Below are positions 1 to 6,974 of a stretch of 21,898 nt of DNA, piece by piece. The notes beneath the pieces were generated by a model. The model did not search any database and had not been told where the DNA came from. It was given only the letters and a program-made list of their open reading frames with translations. The translations under genes were made by a program, and so were the position numbers. Every line of letters starts with the position of its first letter. The first letter of the stretch is position 1. This stretch comes from an uncultured Blautia sp. GTDB taxonomy: Bacteria > Bacillota > Clostridia > Lachnospirales > Lachnospiraceae. Location: NCBI GenBank assembly GCA_902476765.1, contig CABSEJ010000037.1:1-21898 (forward strand). The letters run 5' to 3'.

Positions 1-12
1 TTCCTCCGCCTT

Positions 13-34
13 GCAGAATGAAAATTCATTCTGC
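13..34. repeat. Short perfect palindrome at left edge
   Basis: GCAGAATGA and TCATTCTGC form a 9-bp perfect stem around an AAAT loop. No T-run follows, so it is not an obvious intrinsic terminator. It may be a small intergenic palindrome or the end of a larger element cut off by the window. Nothing else firm is seen in the first 140 bases. Confidence 0.4.
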
Positions 35-142
35 GTCATTATGCTGAAAATGAACATGCCAGTACACTGGAAGATTTGTTAAATGAATAAGAAATTCCTA
101 TAAATAGATTTGAAATAATAAGAAATAATTATGAAAAAAATG

Positions 143-171
143 TTGACAGAGGGATTTTTCTATAGTATTAT
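143..171 (+). promoter_or_regulatory. Sigma-70/SigA-type promoter of the tRNA-Gly gene
   Basis: TTGACA at 143-148, a 17-base spacer, and TATTAT at 166-171. A near-consensus vegetative promoter about 30 bases before the mature tRNA 5' end, as expected for a strongly expressed tRNA gene. Transcription should start near 178. Confidence 0.85.
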
Positions 172-202
172 ATGTCTTGTGTTCAGCAGAACACAGAGAA
201 AT

Positions 203-275
203 GCGCGAGTGGCTCAGTTGGTGGAGCGCGACCTTGCCAAGGTCGAGGCCGCGGGTTCGAGTCCCGTCTCGCGCT
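203..275 (+). tRNA. tRNA-Gly (anticodon GCC)
   Basis: A complete cloverleaf can be folded by eye. The acceptor stem is GCGCGAG (203-209) with CTCGCGC (268-274). The D-stem is GCTC/GAGC, the anticodon stem CGACC/GGTCG, and the anticodon loop TTGCCAA (234-240) with GCC at 236-238. The T-arm GCGGG-TTCGAGT-CCCGT spans 251-267. Base 275 is T, the usual U73 discriminator of bacterial glycine tRNAs. CCA is not encoded, so it must be added after transcription. It is a single gene, not part of a cluster. Confidence 0.97.
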
Positions 276-281
276 TTTTTT
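275..281 (+). terminator. T-run directly abutting the tRNA
   Basis: Seven T residues (275-281) start at the discriminator base, directly after the GC-rich acceptor stem. The T-arm plus acceptor stem may itself act as the terminator hairpin. A more classical terminator follows at 317-360. Confidence 0.45.
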
Positions 282-316
282 ATTGCCGTAAACAAGAAAA
301 AATAATGGAGCATATA

Positions 317-360
317 CCCCAAGGTCTGAGTTTAAATCGGTCTTTGGGGATTTTTATTTT
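317..360 (+). terminator. Rho-independent terminator downstream of tRNA-Gly
   Basis: CCCCAAGG (317-324) pairs with CTTTGGGG (342-349), including one G-U pair, and is followed by a T-rich tract (351-360). It faces the plus strand and would stop transcripts passing the tRNA before the convergent minus-strand genes. Confidence 0.7.
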
Positions 361-389
361 AGTTCATATATAGCCATAATAGTTTTTCT

Positions 390-1088
390 TTATATAATGT
401 TTTTTTGACGGTATACCTTCGGCGTCATTCCGGTTATCTTTTTAAACTGTTTTGCAAAATAACTGGGATTATCAAAGCCGCAGCAAAGGCCGATTTCACT
501 GATTGGCATATCTGTAGAAACTAAAAATTCAGCTGCAATTGTGATACGTCTGCGGTTTAAATACTGTATGGGAGTTGTGTGCAGGACATTAGCAAAGGTA
601 CGCTGACATTCCCGCACACAAATACCAACAGCTCCGGCCAATTGGGAAATCGTGATATTTTCCATATAATGTTCATCCAGCCAGGACAGCATTTGCTTTA
701 TGCGGAGTTCCTGCGGATTGCTTTTTCTGGCTGATTCTCTTTCGGAAAACTCTCTTAAAATCAAAAATATCTCAGACAATAAATTTCGCACAACAAATTC
801 ATAGCCGTTTTCTGCCTGGCTGCAGGACTGAAAGGCAGAGGCAAACAAGCTTGCAATAACCTGGCCTTTTCTGTGGCCCTGGGGGCGGAAGATTCTTATA
901 GGAGAACCTTGTTCCATAAAGGGGCGCAGATATAGAATGTCATATGCGCTTCCCGAAGAACCGGACAGGATTTCCGGGTGAAAAACCATAGAGTGATAGT
1001 GACACACATTTCCGGATGGACAGGAAACTCCATGGAGAACTTCGGAGTTTGCAAAAAATCCTTCTCCCGGCAGCAGGTCAAACTCTCC
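390..1088 (-). pseudogene. AraC-family transcriptional regulator, N-terminally truncated and fused to MATE remnant
   Basis: This is the C-terminal ~232 residues of the 634-codon minus-strand frame 2294-390. The last ~100 residues are a complete AraC/XylS double helix-turn-helix DNA-binding domain: first helix-turn-helix around ITISQLAGAVGICVRECQ, second around MPISEIGLCCGFDNPSYFAK, ending with the typical GMTPKVYRQ. Before it lies part of a cupin-like sensor domain (LLPGEGFFANSEVLHGV, then MVFHPEIL). Family members normally have about 50-60 further residues, including the start of the beta-barrel. Here they are missing, and the preceding residues (AVYFVL) are MATE-like transmembrane sequence. 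I infer a deletion that fused the end of the efflux gene to the middle of the regulator gene. A membrane-anchored AraC fusion is formally possible but would be very unusual. Confidence 0.75.
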
Positions 1089-2257
1089 GAGGACAAAATA
1101 AACGGCCAGTACCGGCCATTTCCAGTAAAAAGCAGCCAGGGATGCAAGGGGTGAGAGTATTAGCCATAAAATTACTGCATCACAGACACAGGCAAATATG
1201 GCTTTTCCACCGGCACAGAAAATTCTCCCTATTACAGTATTATTGACTGCATTTATTACTACATAGAAGGAGCAGATAAGCAGCATACCGCTCAGATACT
1301 CCCGGGCTGTCGGGGTCAGGGCTATGCTGTTTAAAAGCAAAGGACGCAGACTATATAGGAGAAGCCCGGATATTACTCCCAGGATAGCAGACAAAAGGGC
1401 AGAATCTTTTGCATAAAGTTTTGCTTTTTCTGTCTGATTACGGCCAAGTTCATTTCCCACCAATATGGAGCCTGCTGTTCCGATACCCTTTGTGACGCAG
1501 GTGATTATATTCCGCACAATATTGGCTATAGAATTAGCCGCAACGGCATCGTTTCCCATATGACCTATGATAATTACAAAAATCGTCATACCGCCGCCCC
1601 AAAAGAAAATATTTCCTATAATTGGAAGGGTATAATGTTTGAAATCCCTTAAAAGAGGCTTTTCTATTTTTAAAATATAAGCAGGTCGGATTTTAATGCT
1701 GTCCTTTTTGGATGCTTCTGCTATAACCCATAAAAGCTGAAGCCAGGAGGATAATGCAGTAGCAATAGCGGCACCCTGAATACCAAGTTTTGGAAAATTC
1801 CCAAGGCCGAAAATCAGAAGAGCATTTAGAAAAATGTTTAAAATCATGGCAGAAGAACCGATTACAGTACTTTTTAGGGTTTTCCCGCTGTTTTTCATAA
1901 TACAGAAATATATCTGTGAAATACCGGTAGGCACATAGGAAAAACCTGCAATTTGCAGATATAATGTACCTTTTTGAATTAGAACAGAGTCGTTTGTCAG
2001 GATTTTCATTAAGCTTATGGGGAAAAATAAAGAACCGGCAAAAAACAGCAGGGATATAATTAAAATATAGCGCAGAGCAATAGATAGAATCTTCTCCACA
2101 GTATTCCGGTCCCCTTTTCCCCAGTATTGAGCCGCAAGTACGGTTGTACCCTGTACCAGAACCATAATAAACAGGTTTAAGACATAGGTGACCTGCCCTG
2201 CAAGAGAGACTGCTGAAAGGGAGGCCTGGTCTAAAAAAACCCAGCATAATAGCATCA
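1089..2257 (-). pseudogene. MATE-family multidrug efflux pump, truncated at both ends
   Basis: Hydrophobic protein with about ten recognisable membrane segments and MATE-type sequence (LDQASLSAVSLAGQVTY, GTTVLAAQYWGKGD, and the second-half repeat AVAANSIANIV, GTAGSILVGNELGR). MATE proteins normally have 12 helices in about 450 residues and export cationic drugs using a sodium or proton gradient. The N-terminus is replaced by HAD sequence. The MATE residues SDAIMLGF are in frame with the HAD part, and the remainder is in the next frame. The change falls at a run of seven A (2233-2239, plus strand); one base fewer restores a continuous frame. The GTG at 2294 only opens an out-of-frame reading of HAD DNA and is not a real start. 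The C-terminus runs directly into an AraC fragment. Probably non-functional. Confidence 0.75.
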
Positions 2258-2796
2258 GAAGCACTGACGGCGGCAATTCCTGCTTTTTTGGCACATTCTA
2301 TGTCTGTTGGCATATCGCCTATATAAATGCAGGAGGACAGCAGGGCCTTTTCTGCTTCTGTATATTTTAAAATAGGATCTGGCTCCGGCTTATGTTTTTT
2401 TGTGTCGTCTGCGCAGACTATCCGATGAAAAATTTCTTCCAGGTGAAAAGAGCTGAAATAGGCGTCATATTCTGCCCGGCATCTGGAGGTAACGATGCCC
2501 AGGGAGCAGCCCTGGGCTTTCAATTCCAGAAGCATTTTCTTTATGCCAGGGAAAAAATCAGCTTTCACAGCAAAATTTGCATAATTTTTTATCCAGTTTT
2601 GCTCAAATTTATTATCCACTGTTACTTTCAGAGCTTCCAGTGCTTTCCTTGTGGTAATGCCAAGTATGGATTTTAGTTCTTCCAGAGAATAGGTGTAATG
2701 ATATTTTTTTAAGGTATACTGCCAGGTGTTCAGTACTGCCTCCTCCGTGTTGATGAGTGTTCCATCCAAATCAAAAAGAATATGTTTATATTTCAT
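2258..2796 (-). pseudogene. HAD-superfamily phosphatase (phosphoglycolate phosphatase-like), C-terminally truncated
   Basis: The start is ATG at 2796, about 10 bases after a GAGGGG ribosome binding site. The N-terminus MKYKHILFDLDGTLINTEE carries HAD motif I, with nucleophile D9 and acid/base D11. Motif II is GIVTSR, the motif III lysine lies in KKHKPEPDP, and motif IV is YIGDMPTDIECAKKAG. The order and spacing fit the Gph/PpaX group of small phosphatases. After IAAVSA the expected last ~25-30 residues are missing, and MATE-like sequence (SDAIMLGF) follows in the same frame. All catalytic motifs are present, so the truncated domain could fold, but it is physically joined to efflux-pump remnants. 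I infer a deletion between two same-strand neighbours. Confidence 0.75.
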
Positions 2797-2943
2797 AGCC
2801 TGTTTCCCCTCTCTTTTTTTCTTCATCAGTTTTATTGCATGTTCCAGATACATTTGCCTGCTGTAGTTATCAGCGGCTTCCTGGGCCATATAAACCAGAT
2901 TCCGTAGGATAACAGAATCTGCAACCTCTTTTATGTGTTCTAT
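2797..2943 (-). other. Possible small upstream reading frame joined to the HAD gene
   Basis: A perfect AGGAGG (2949-2954, minus) is followed after five bases by ATA, not ATG. The frame then stays open for 49 codons, straight into the HAD gene. The peptide contains EVADSVILRNLVYMAQEAAD and LEHAIKLMKKKREGKQ, which looks protein-like and partly amphipathic. Either an ATG start mutated to ATA, or translation starts at ATG 2889 or at the HAD start 2796. I do not recognise the peptide. Confidence 0.3.
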
Positions 2944-2954
2944 AGATACCTCCT

Positions 2955-3248
2955 ACTGTTTTGAAAGACAGGTTTTTGCTGCTGTCCATTTTCCTGCCGG
3001 CGGGATATGTGCAGCATTTTTTGCTTTTATAGAATTATAACGAAAATATGAGCCGAATTCTTTATTAAATACGGCATATAATATAATAAAAACGACAAAA
3101 TATATAAATGAATAGAGAAAAGGATTGAATGTGAGAGATATAAGGCATCGGATTTCTTTAGAAAAATAATCCTTTTTTAGAAATATCCCCTCCTATGTGC
3201 CTTTGTTTTATCCCAAAATAGTACCAAACAATGCAAGGAGGGAAAACT
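2955..3248. other. AT-rich divergent intergenic region
   Basis: No gene is seen here. The region separates the minus-strand HAD remnant from the plus-strand secreted-protein remnant and is strongly AT-rich around 3030-3120. It contains a TATAAT-like minus-strand hexamer (3034-3039) without a good -35. A 9-bp inverted repeat, AAAAGGATT (3118-3126) and AATCCTTTT (3168-3176), has a 41-base loop. No confident promoter could be placed on either strand. Confidence 0.4.
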
Positions 3249-3531
3249 ATGCGAAAGAAAAAAATCTGGAGCAGACTGGTATCCGGCGGACTGGCCTTTT
3301 TGACGGCAGCGGCTTTATGGCCTGCCGGGAATGGAGATACGGTTTATGCTGCAGGAAATACGGTTACTTCAGAGACCGAAAAATTGACGGTGAATATGGG
3401 GGAACAGCAGGGGAAGATATTGCACGGAGCTTCCGGATTTCTGTATGGAGTCAGCAGTTCAGAACTTTATCCGCACTCCAGACAATGGGTTCGGAAAAGA
3501 CAAATACAAGTTCAGGGATCCTAAAGCATAA
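3249..3531 (+). pseudogene. Remnant of a secreted protein: signal peptide plus short stub
   Basis: AAGGAGG at 3235-3241 precedes ATG 3249. The N-terminus is a classic Sec signal peptide: the basic start MRKKKIWSRL, a hydrophobic core GLAFLTAAALWPAG, and a VYAAG cleavage region near residue 36. The following VNMGEQQGKILHGASGFLYG looks like the start of a mature exported enzyme, but the frame stops at 3522-3524 after 91 residues. In another frame, DNA ending at TAA 3529-3531 encodes PDNGFGKDKYKFRDPKA, which looks like genuine protein and carries an RDPK motif reminiscent of glycoside hydrolase family 32 (weak). I infer an internal deletion plus frameshift that removed most of the gene. The original function cannot be assigned. 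Confidence 0.6.
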
Positions 3532-3566
3532 AGATAATGGGACAGCTGATTTTCCGAAGGCGGCCC

Positions 3567-3595
3567 TTGACAAAAAGTCAAACTGTAACTAAAAT
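3567..3595 (+). promoter_or_regulatory. Promoter of the Rrf2 regulator gene
   Basis: TTGACA at 3567-3572, a 17-base spacer, and TAAAAT at 3590-3595. The -10 box lies inside the palindromic operator 3583-3603, so a bound repressor would block RNA polymerase. Confidence 0.75.
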
Positions 3596-3603
3596 AATTA
3601 CAG
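3583..3603. promoter_or_regulatory. Putative Rrf2 operator, copy 1
   Basis: A 21-base palindrome of form CTGTAA-N9-TTACAG, with further symmetry inside the N9. It overlaps the -10 box and ends 8 bases before the Rrf2 start codon, fitting autorepression. The same palindrome recurs at 4139-4159 before the adjacent operon. Confidence 0.7.
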
Positions 3604-3611
3604 GTGATAAT

Positions 3612-4049
3612 ATGAGAATAAACACTAGATTTGCAGTAGCCGTTCATCTGATGGCTTTACTGGCTCTGCTGGAACAGCAGGGAAAAGATGCGGGCTCAGA
3701 GCTTTTGGCCGCCAGTGTGGGGACAAATCCGGTAGTCATCCGCCAAATGATGACCTGCCTGAAAAAAGCAGGGCTTATAACCACAAGAAGCGGTCTGCCC
3801 GGGGGCCGGCTTGCCAAAGTCCAAGAGGAGATTTCTCTGCTGGATATATACAAAGCAGTTCAGAAGGAAGAAGATGCCAGCCTCTTTGACTTTCATCCCA
3901 ATCCCAACCCCAAATGCTTTGTGGGTGCCAATATTCAAGGTGCTTTGGAAGCCCCAATGGAAGAGGCGCAGGCTGCTCTGGAGAAAGTGCTGGAAGCTTA
4001 TAGCTTAAAGGATATAATGGCTTATATCATAGAGAAGGCTTATCTATAA
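3612..4049 (+). CDS. Rrf2-family transcriptional regulator
   Basis: 145 residues starting at ATG 3612 after AGGTGA at 3602-3607. The longer frame from 3537 runs through the promoter and operator and is rejected. The N-terminal winged helix-turn-helix has the Rrf2 pattern: MRINTRFAVAVHLMALLALL, then SELLAASVGTNPVVIRQMM and LKKAGLITTRSGLPGGRLAK with the wing. Rrf2 proteins such as IscR, NsrR and CymR repress redox, iron-sulfur or sulfur genes. The three-cysteine cluster-binding motif of IscR/NsrR is absent: only two cysteines are seen (in MMTCLKK and PKCFVG), so it resembles the cluster-free YwnA/CymR-like members. Autoregulation and control of the downstream redox operon are inferred from the shared palindrome. 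Confidence 0.88.
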   Translation: MRINTRFAVAVHLMALLALLEQQGKDAGSELLAASVGTNPVVIRQMMTCLKKAGLITTRSGLPGGRLAKVQEEISLLDIYKAVQKEEDASLFDFHPNPNPKCFVGANIQGALEAPMEEAQAALEKVLEAYSLKDIMAYIIEKAYL

Positions 4050-4088
4050 AAGCATCATCTATAAAAGACTATAAAAGACTATAAAAGA
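4044..4088 (+). repeat. Short tandem repeat CTATAAAAGA
   Basis: Three exact head-to-tail copies of CTATAAAAGA (4059-4068, 4069-4078, 4079-4088). A fourth partial copy (CTATAAAAG, 4044-4052) includes the stop codon of the Rrf2 gene. A local slippage-type expansion; no function is evident. Confidence 0.8.
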
Positions 4089-4138
4089 CGGGATATCTTC
4101 TGAGAGTTGCGGCACAAGAGAAAATTATTTTGACCGAG

Positions 4139-4159
4139 CTGTAATTAAAATGATTACAG
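4139..4159. promoter_or_regulatory. Putative Rrf2 operator, copy 2
   Basis: A second CTGTAA-N9-TTACAG palindrome, 72 bases before the start codon of the EFR1 gene. Half-sites are identical to those of copy 1 and the centre is also AT-rich. A TTGACC at 4130-4135 may be the -35 box, but no convincing -10 is placed, so the exact promoter is uncertain. Confidence 0.65.
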
Positions 4160-4230
4160 ATTGAAACGGATATGCTTTTGACTTCTGAAACAGGAAGTGG
4201 AATCAAATAAAAAGAAGTGGAGGAACCAAT

Positions 4231-4992
4231 ATGCTTAGTAATGTGGATTTTTATTTTTTCAGTCCCAGCGGAGGAACCAGAAAAACAGGAGAGATTTTGG
4301 CCGGAGCCATTGCAGACCAGGTGAGATTTTTGGACCTGGGAAAAAAAGAGGACTTGAAAGCCAAGCCTGAGGCAGAGGTGATAGTGGCGGCTCTTCCTGT
4401 TTTCGGAGGACGTATTCCTGCTGTAGCCGGGAAGAAACTGCAGCAGCTTCAGGGGCAGGGAAAGAAAGCAGTTACTTTGGCTGTCTACGGAACCAGGGCT
4501 TATGAAGATGCACTGCTGGAACTGAACGACCTTCTGGAGGACTGCGGCTTCGAGATTTTAGCTTCCGGAGCTTTTGTGGCCCAGCACTCTATGAATCCTG
4601 AAATCGGTGCGGGAAGACCGGATGAAAAAGATGCCGGAGAAATCAGAGACTTTGGAAAGAAAATTTTAGCTAAGCTGGAGGAAAACCAAGGGCAAAAAGT
4701 CCGGGTGCCGGGGAATCACCCTTATAAACCGGAATTTTCTCTGCCTGTGACACCGGTTTCCCTGGCTGCCTGTAATCTGTGTCAAACATGTGCCCAGGTT
4801 TGTCCCACGGAAGCAATCCGGATGGAAAAGGGGGAGGTTGTGACAGATACAGAGGCCTGCTGCCTATGCATGGCCTGCGTATATCATTGCCCGGAAAAGG
4901 TCAGAATCCTGCCTCCTCCTATGCAGGAACAGATGAAAAACATGTTGGGAGCTTTAAAAGGAGTACGAAGAGAAAACCAGGTATTTCTGTAA
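4231..4992 (+). CDS. EFR1-family flavodoxin/ferredoxin fusion protein
   Basis: 253 residues; ATG follows GTGGAGGAA. The N-terminal ~150 residues are flavodoxin-like, with an atypical phosphate loop FSPSGGTRKTGE at residues 10-21 and VVAALPVFGGRIP-type core strands. The C-terminus carries two [4Fe-4S] motifs: C181-x2-C184-x2-C187-x3-C191-P and C210-x2-C213-x2-C216-x3-C220-P. This architecture matches the EFR1 family, soluble cytoplasmic electron carriers common in anaerobic Clostridia whose partners are mostly unknown. It is the first gene of a tight operon with a flavodoxin (27-base gap) and a HAD hydrolase. The upstream palindrome suggests Rrf2 control, consistent with a redox role. Confidence 0.9.
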   Translation: MLSNVDFYFFSPSGGTRKTGEILAGAIADQVRFLDLGKKEDLKAKPEAEVIVAALPVFGGRIPAVAGKKLQQLQGQGKKAVTLAVYGTRAYEDALLELNDLLEDCGFEILASGAFVAQHSMNPEIGAGRPDEKDAGEIRDFGKKILAKLEENQGQKVRVPGNHPYKPEFSLPVTPVSLAACNLCQTCAQVCPTEAIRMEKGEVVTDTEACCLCMACVYHCPEKVRILPPPMQEQMKNMLGALKGVRRENQVFL

Positions 4993-5019
4993 TAGCGTGA
5001 AAAAGGAGGATGAAATAAA

Positions 5020-5514
5020 ATGAAAATAGGAATTCTATACACCAGCCAGACAGGAAATACAGAAATGGCTGCAGAATTTATTGAGGATGGGATTCTGTCC
5101 AGATTTTCTTTCCTTGAGGTACGCTGTATGGACATTCGGGAAGGGGAAGCAGATGTAGAGTTTCTGGAACAATGTGACGGAGTGATTTTTGGTTCCCCGG
5201 TATATTTTACAAGTATGAGCTGGGAGTTAAAACGTTGGTTTGATAGCAGCTTTTCTGTCAATCTCAGAAATAAGGTGGGAGCAGCTTTTGTAACGGCACA
5301 GTCTCCTACAGGGGGTACGGATACAGCTATTATGGAAATACTGCGGCATATGCTGGCAAAGGGAATGCTGATTTGCTCCGGAATGAGTGGGGAAAAAGCA
5401 AGCAAATTTCAACTGGGGGCCGTGGGTCTGGCTGGGAATTTAGAAAACTCCCAGAGAGAATTGGAAGATTTCGGTGCCTGTGTGGCAGATATGGTGCTGA
5501 AATTAAATCATTGA
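5020..5514 (+). CDS. Flavodoxin-family protein (FMN-binding, WrbA-like)
   Basis: 164 residues; a strong AAAGGAGG lies about a dozen bases before ATG. The N-terminal MKIGILYTSQTGNTEMAAEF contains the flavodoxin phosphate-binding loop TSQTGNT (residues 8-14). CDGVIFGSPVYFTSMSWELKRWFD matches the second FMN-contacting region, and AAFVTAQSPTGGTD the third. The length is typical of short-chain flavodoxins and of NAD(P)H:quinone oxidoreductase-like relatives. It probably carries electrons or reduces quinones in the cytosol. Its position between the EFR1 gene and a HAD gene suggests a redox partnership with EFR1 (inference). Confidence 0.9.
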   Translation: MKIGILYTSQTGNTEMAAEFIEDGILSRFSFLEVRCMDIREGEADVEFLEQCDGVIFGSPVYFTSMSWELKRWFDSSFSVNLRNKVGAAFVTAQSPTGGTDTAIMEILRHMLAKGMLICSGMSGEKASKFQLGAVGLAGNLENSQRELEDFGACVADMVLKLNH

Positions 5515-5534
5515 GAAACAGGAGGATATAAGCA

Positions 5535-6209
5535 GTGCTGAAAGCAGTTTTTATGGATTTTTACGGAACGGCTGCCCAGGAGAACAGCCCAATATCTCTG
5601 CAGGTAATCAAGGATATTTACAAAAATAGCATAGCAGAATCTCCGGAACAGGTGGTAGGCTACTGGTGGAAAAATTACAGAAAAAGGCTGGAGCAGGCTA
5701 ACGGGGAGAATTTTAAGACCCAGAGGGAAGTAGCCCTGGAAACTTTTTATTGTCTGGCAGAGGAATTTCAATGTAAAAAAAATCCACGGCAGCTTCTGGA
5801 AAGAATGGAGGAGCACTGGTGTACTTCTCCGGTTTATGAGGATGTAGTTCCATTTTTGCAGGAGGTGTCACTGCCGGTTTACTTTGTGACCAACAGTGAT
5901 GACAGATATGTGCTGGCGGAAATCGAAAAATATCAGTTAAAGCCTGCAGGAATCATTACCAGTGAGCAGGCCAGGTATTCCAAGCCCAGAAAAGAGATTT
6001 TTCTCTATGCTTTGGAAAAAACAGGGAATAAACCAGAGGAAGTGGTCCATATCGGAGATTCTTTGGAAAGCGATGTGAAGTGTCCGGCTCAGGCGGGAAT
6101 CCGAAGTATATGGCTGAACCGGGAAGGAAAACCGGTACCGGAAGGAGTGAATAGCGCAGGGAACCTTTGGGAGGCATTGAAATGTGTGAGGAATATGGAA
6201 GAGGATTAA
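5535..6209 (+). CDS. HAD-superfamily hydrolase with DxYGT motif
   Basis: 224 residues, starting at GTG 5535 after AGGAGG, 20 bases downstream of the flavodoxin gene. HAD motifs: nucleophile D8 in MDFYGT; motif II FVTNSD (T119-N120); motif III lysine K150 in YSKPRK; motif IV HIGDSLESDV (D175, D180). The second aspartate of the usual DxD is replaced by tyrosine (Y10), as in L-2-haloacid dehalogenases and some related hydrolases. This argues against a simple phosphatase mechanism, or for a different general acid. The substrate is unknown. Third gene of the Rrf2-associated operon; no terminator is seen between it and the next, broken, gene. Confidence 0.85.
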   Translation: MLKAVFMDFYGTAAQENSPISLQVIKDIYKNSIAESPEQVVGYWWKNYRKRLEQANGENFKTQREVALETFYCLAEEFQCKKNPRQLLERMEEHWCTSPVYEDVVPFLQEVSLPVYFVTNSDDRYVLAEIEKYQLKPAGIITSEQARYSKPRKEIFLYALEKTGNKPEEVVHIGDSLESDVKCPAQAGIRSIWLNREGKPVPEGVNSAGNLWEALKCVRNMEED

Positions 6210-6217
6210 AGGACTAA

Positions 6218-6754
6218 AAGCCTGCCAAAGAGTGTGGAAAACGTTTTGGCTGCTATGGGTTTTGCGGAGGCTCCTGGAAACTGGAGGAAGTTCCCTGCAG
6301 AATAGTAATTCCCAGAGTGGACGACTGCATTACCCTGCTGCTTCACAGAGACCATATGCAGCATGACAATCTGAAGCAGAAAGGACATATGTATTTCAGA
6401 GACAGTGACGGGGACAAATACTCTGTTAAAGCCATGAAAGATAAGCTGTGCCAAGAATACGGCATGGAATTCGGGACTTCTATTTTCGGCTCCTGGTTTG
6501 CCTCCTACACCAATGCGGATATTATAGACACAGGAGTTTATGACTGCTACTCCGAGGAATACGCCATGTGGGCTCAGGAGAATGCAGATTTAATTCGCTG
6601 TACCCTGGACTATGTACCGGGCAGCAATCTGCTTTTGGAGAAATTGGTTTCCGGACAATGGGACAGCCAGTTCCGGATTTTTACGCCCGGAATGAAAATT
6701 ACAGAGAAAAATTTTTACAGCGGTTCTTTTGAAGAACAAAGACAGCTATATTGA
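6218..6754 (+). pseudogene. DUF1638-like protein, 5'-truncated
   Basis: An open frame runs from just after a TAA at 6215 to the stop at 6752-6754 (178 codons) but has no ribosome binding site or convincing start. Visible sequence includes FGCYGFCGGSWKLEEVPCR, VIPRVDDCITLLLHRDH, and near the end VPGSNLLLEKLVSGQWD followed by FTPGMKI. These match my memory of DUF1638 proteins (YG-C-G, then a conserved PR-DDCITLLL segment, then a C-terminal GxWD...PG). Full-length members have about 60-80 more N-terminal residues, which are absent here. DUF1638 genes are often found near corrinoid methyltransferases in anaerobes; no such neighbour is present. Internal GTG 6317 could start a short 145-residue product, but I see no Shine-Dalgarno sequence. 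Confidence 0.65.
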
Positions 6755-6795
6755 CAGAACCCCTTGGAAGATGCAGCGGCAGGTTATCAAAAAAC

Positions 6796-6824
6796 TTGGC
6801 TTATGAAATAATTTGTGCTATAAT
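6796..6824 (+). promoter_or_regulatory. Promoter upstream of the cyclic-di-AMP receptor gene
   Basis: TTGGCT (6796-6801), a 17-base spacer, and TATAAT (6819-6824) preceded by TGC, giving an extended -10. The 5' leader to the start codon at 6975 would be about 145 bases; no recognisable riboswitch is seen in it. Confidence 0.75.
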
Positions 6825-6974
6825 TGTCCATAATAAAAATGCCGTCCCATGAAATACAAAATTAGCTTGCAGAAAGGGCGGCCTTTGTCAGAAAATATTT
6901 TTGTCAGAGGATTTTTGTGGGGCAGCTATAGCAGCAGGCGGCGTGAATCCGTCAGACAAGGAGGTAACTGCTTT

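Noticed and set aside
1..90. Possible C-terminal tail of an upstream gene (RHYAENEHASTLEDLLNE, stop at 88-90)
   Set aside because: The sequence looks protein-like, but the frame has a TGA at 19-21 next to a palindrome and too little lies inside the window to support a gene.
203..373. Plus- and minus-strand frames across the tRNA-Gly region
   Set aside because: They translate the tRNA and its terminator; the cloverleaf explains the sequence.
2240..2294. GTG start of the 634-codon frame as the true N-terminus of a MATE protein
   Set aside because: The first ~18 residues are an out-of-frame translation of HAD coding DNA, with no ribosome binding site matching a MATE N-terminus.
6849..6974. N-terminal extension of the cyclic-di-AMP receptor
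   Set aside because: No ribosome binding site at 6849; the family length and a strong AAGGAGG both support ATG 6975.
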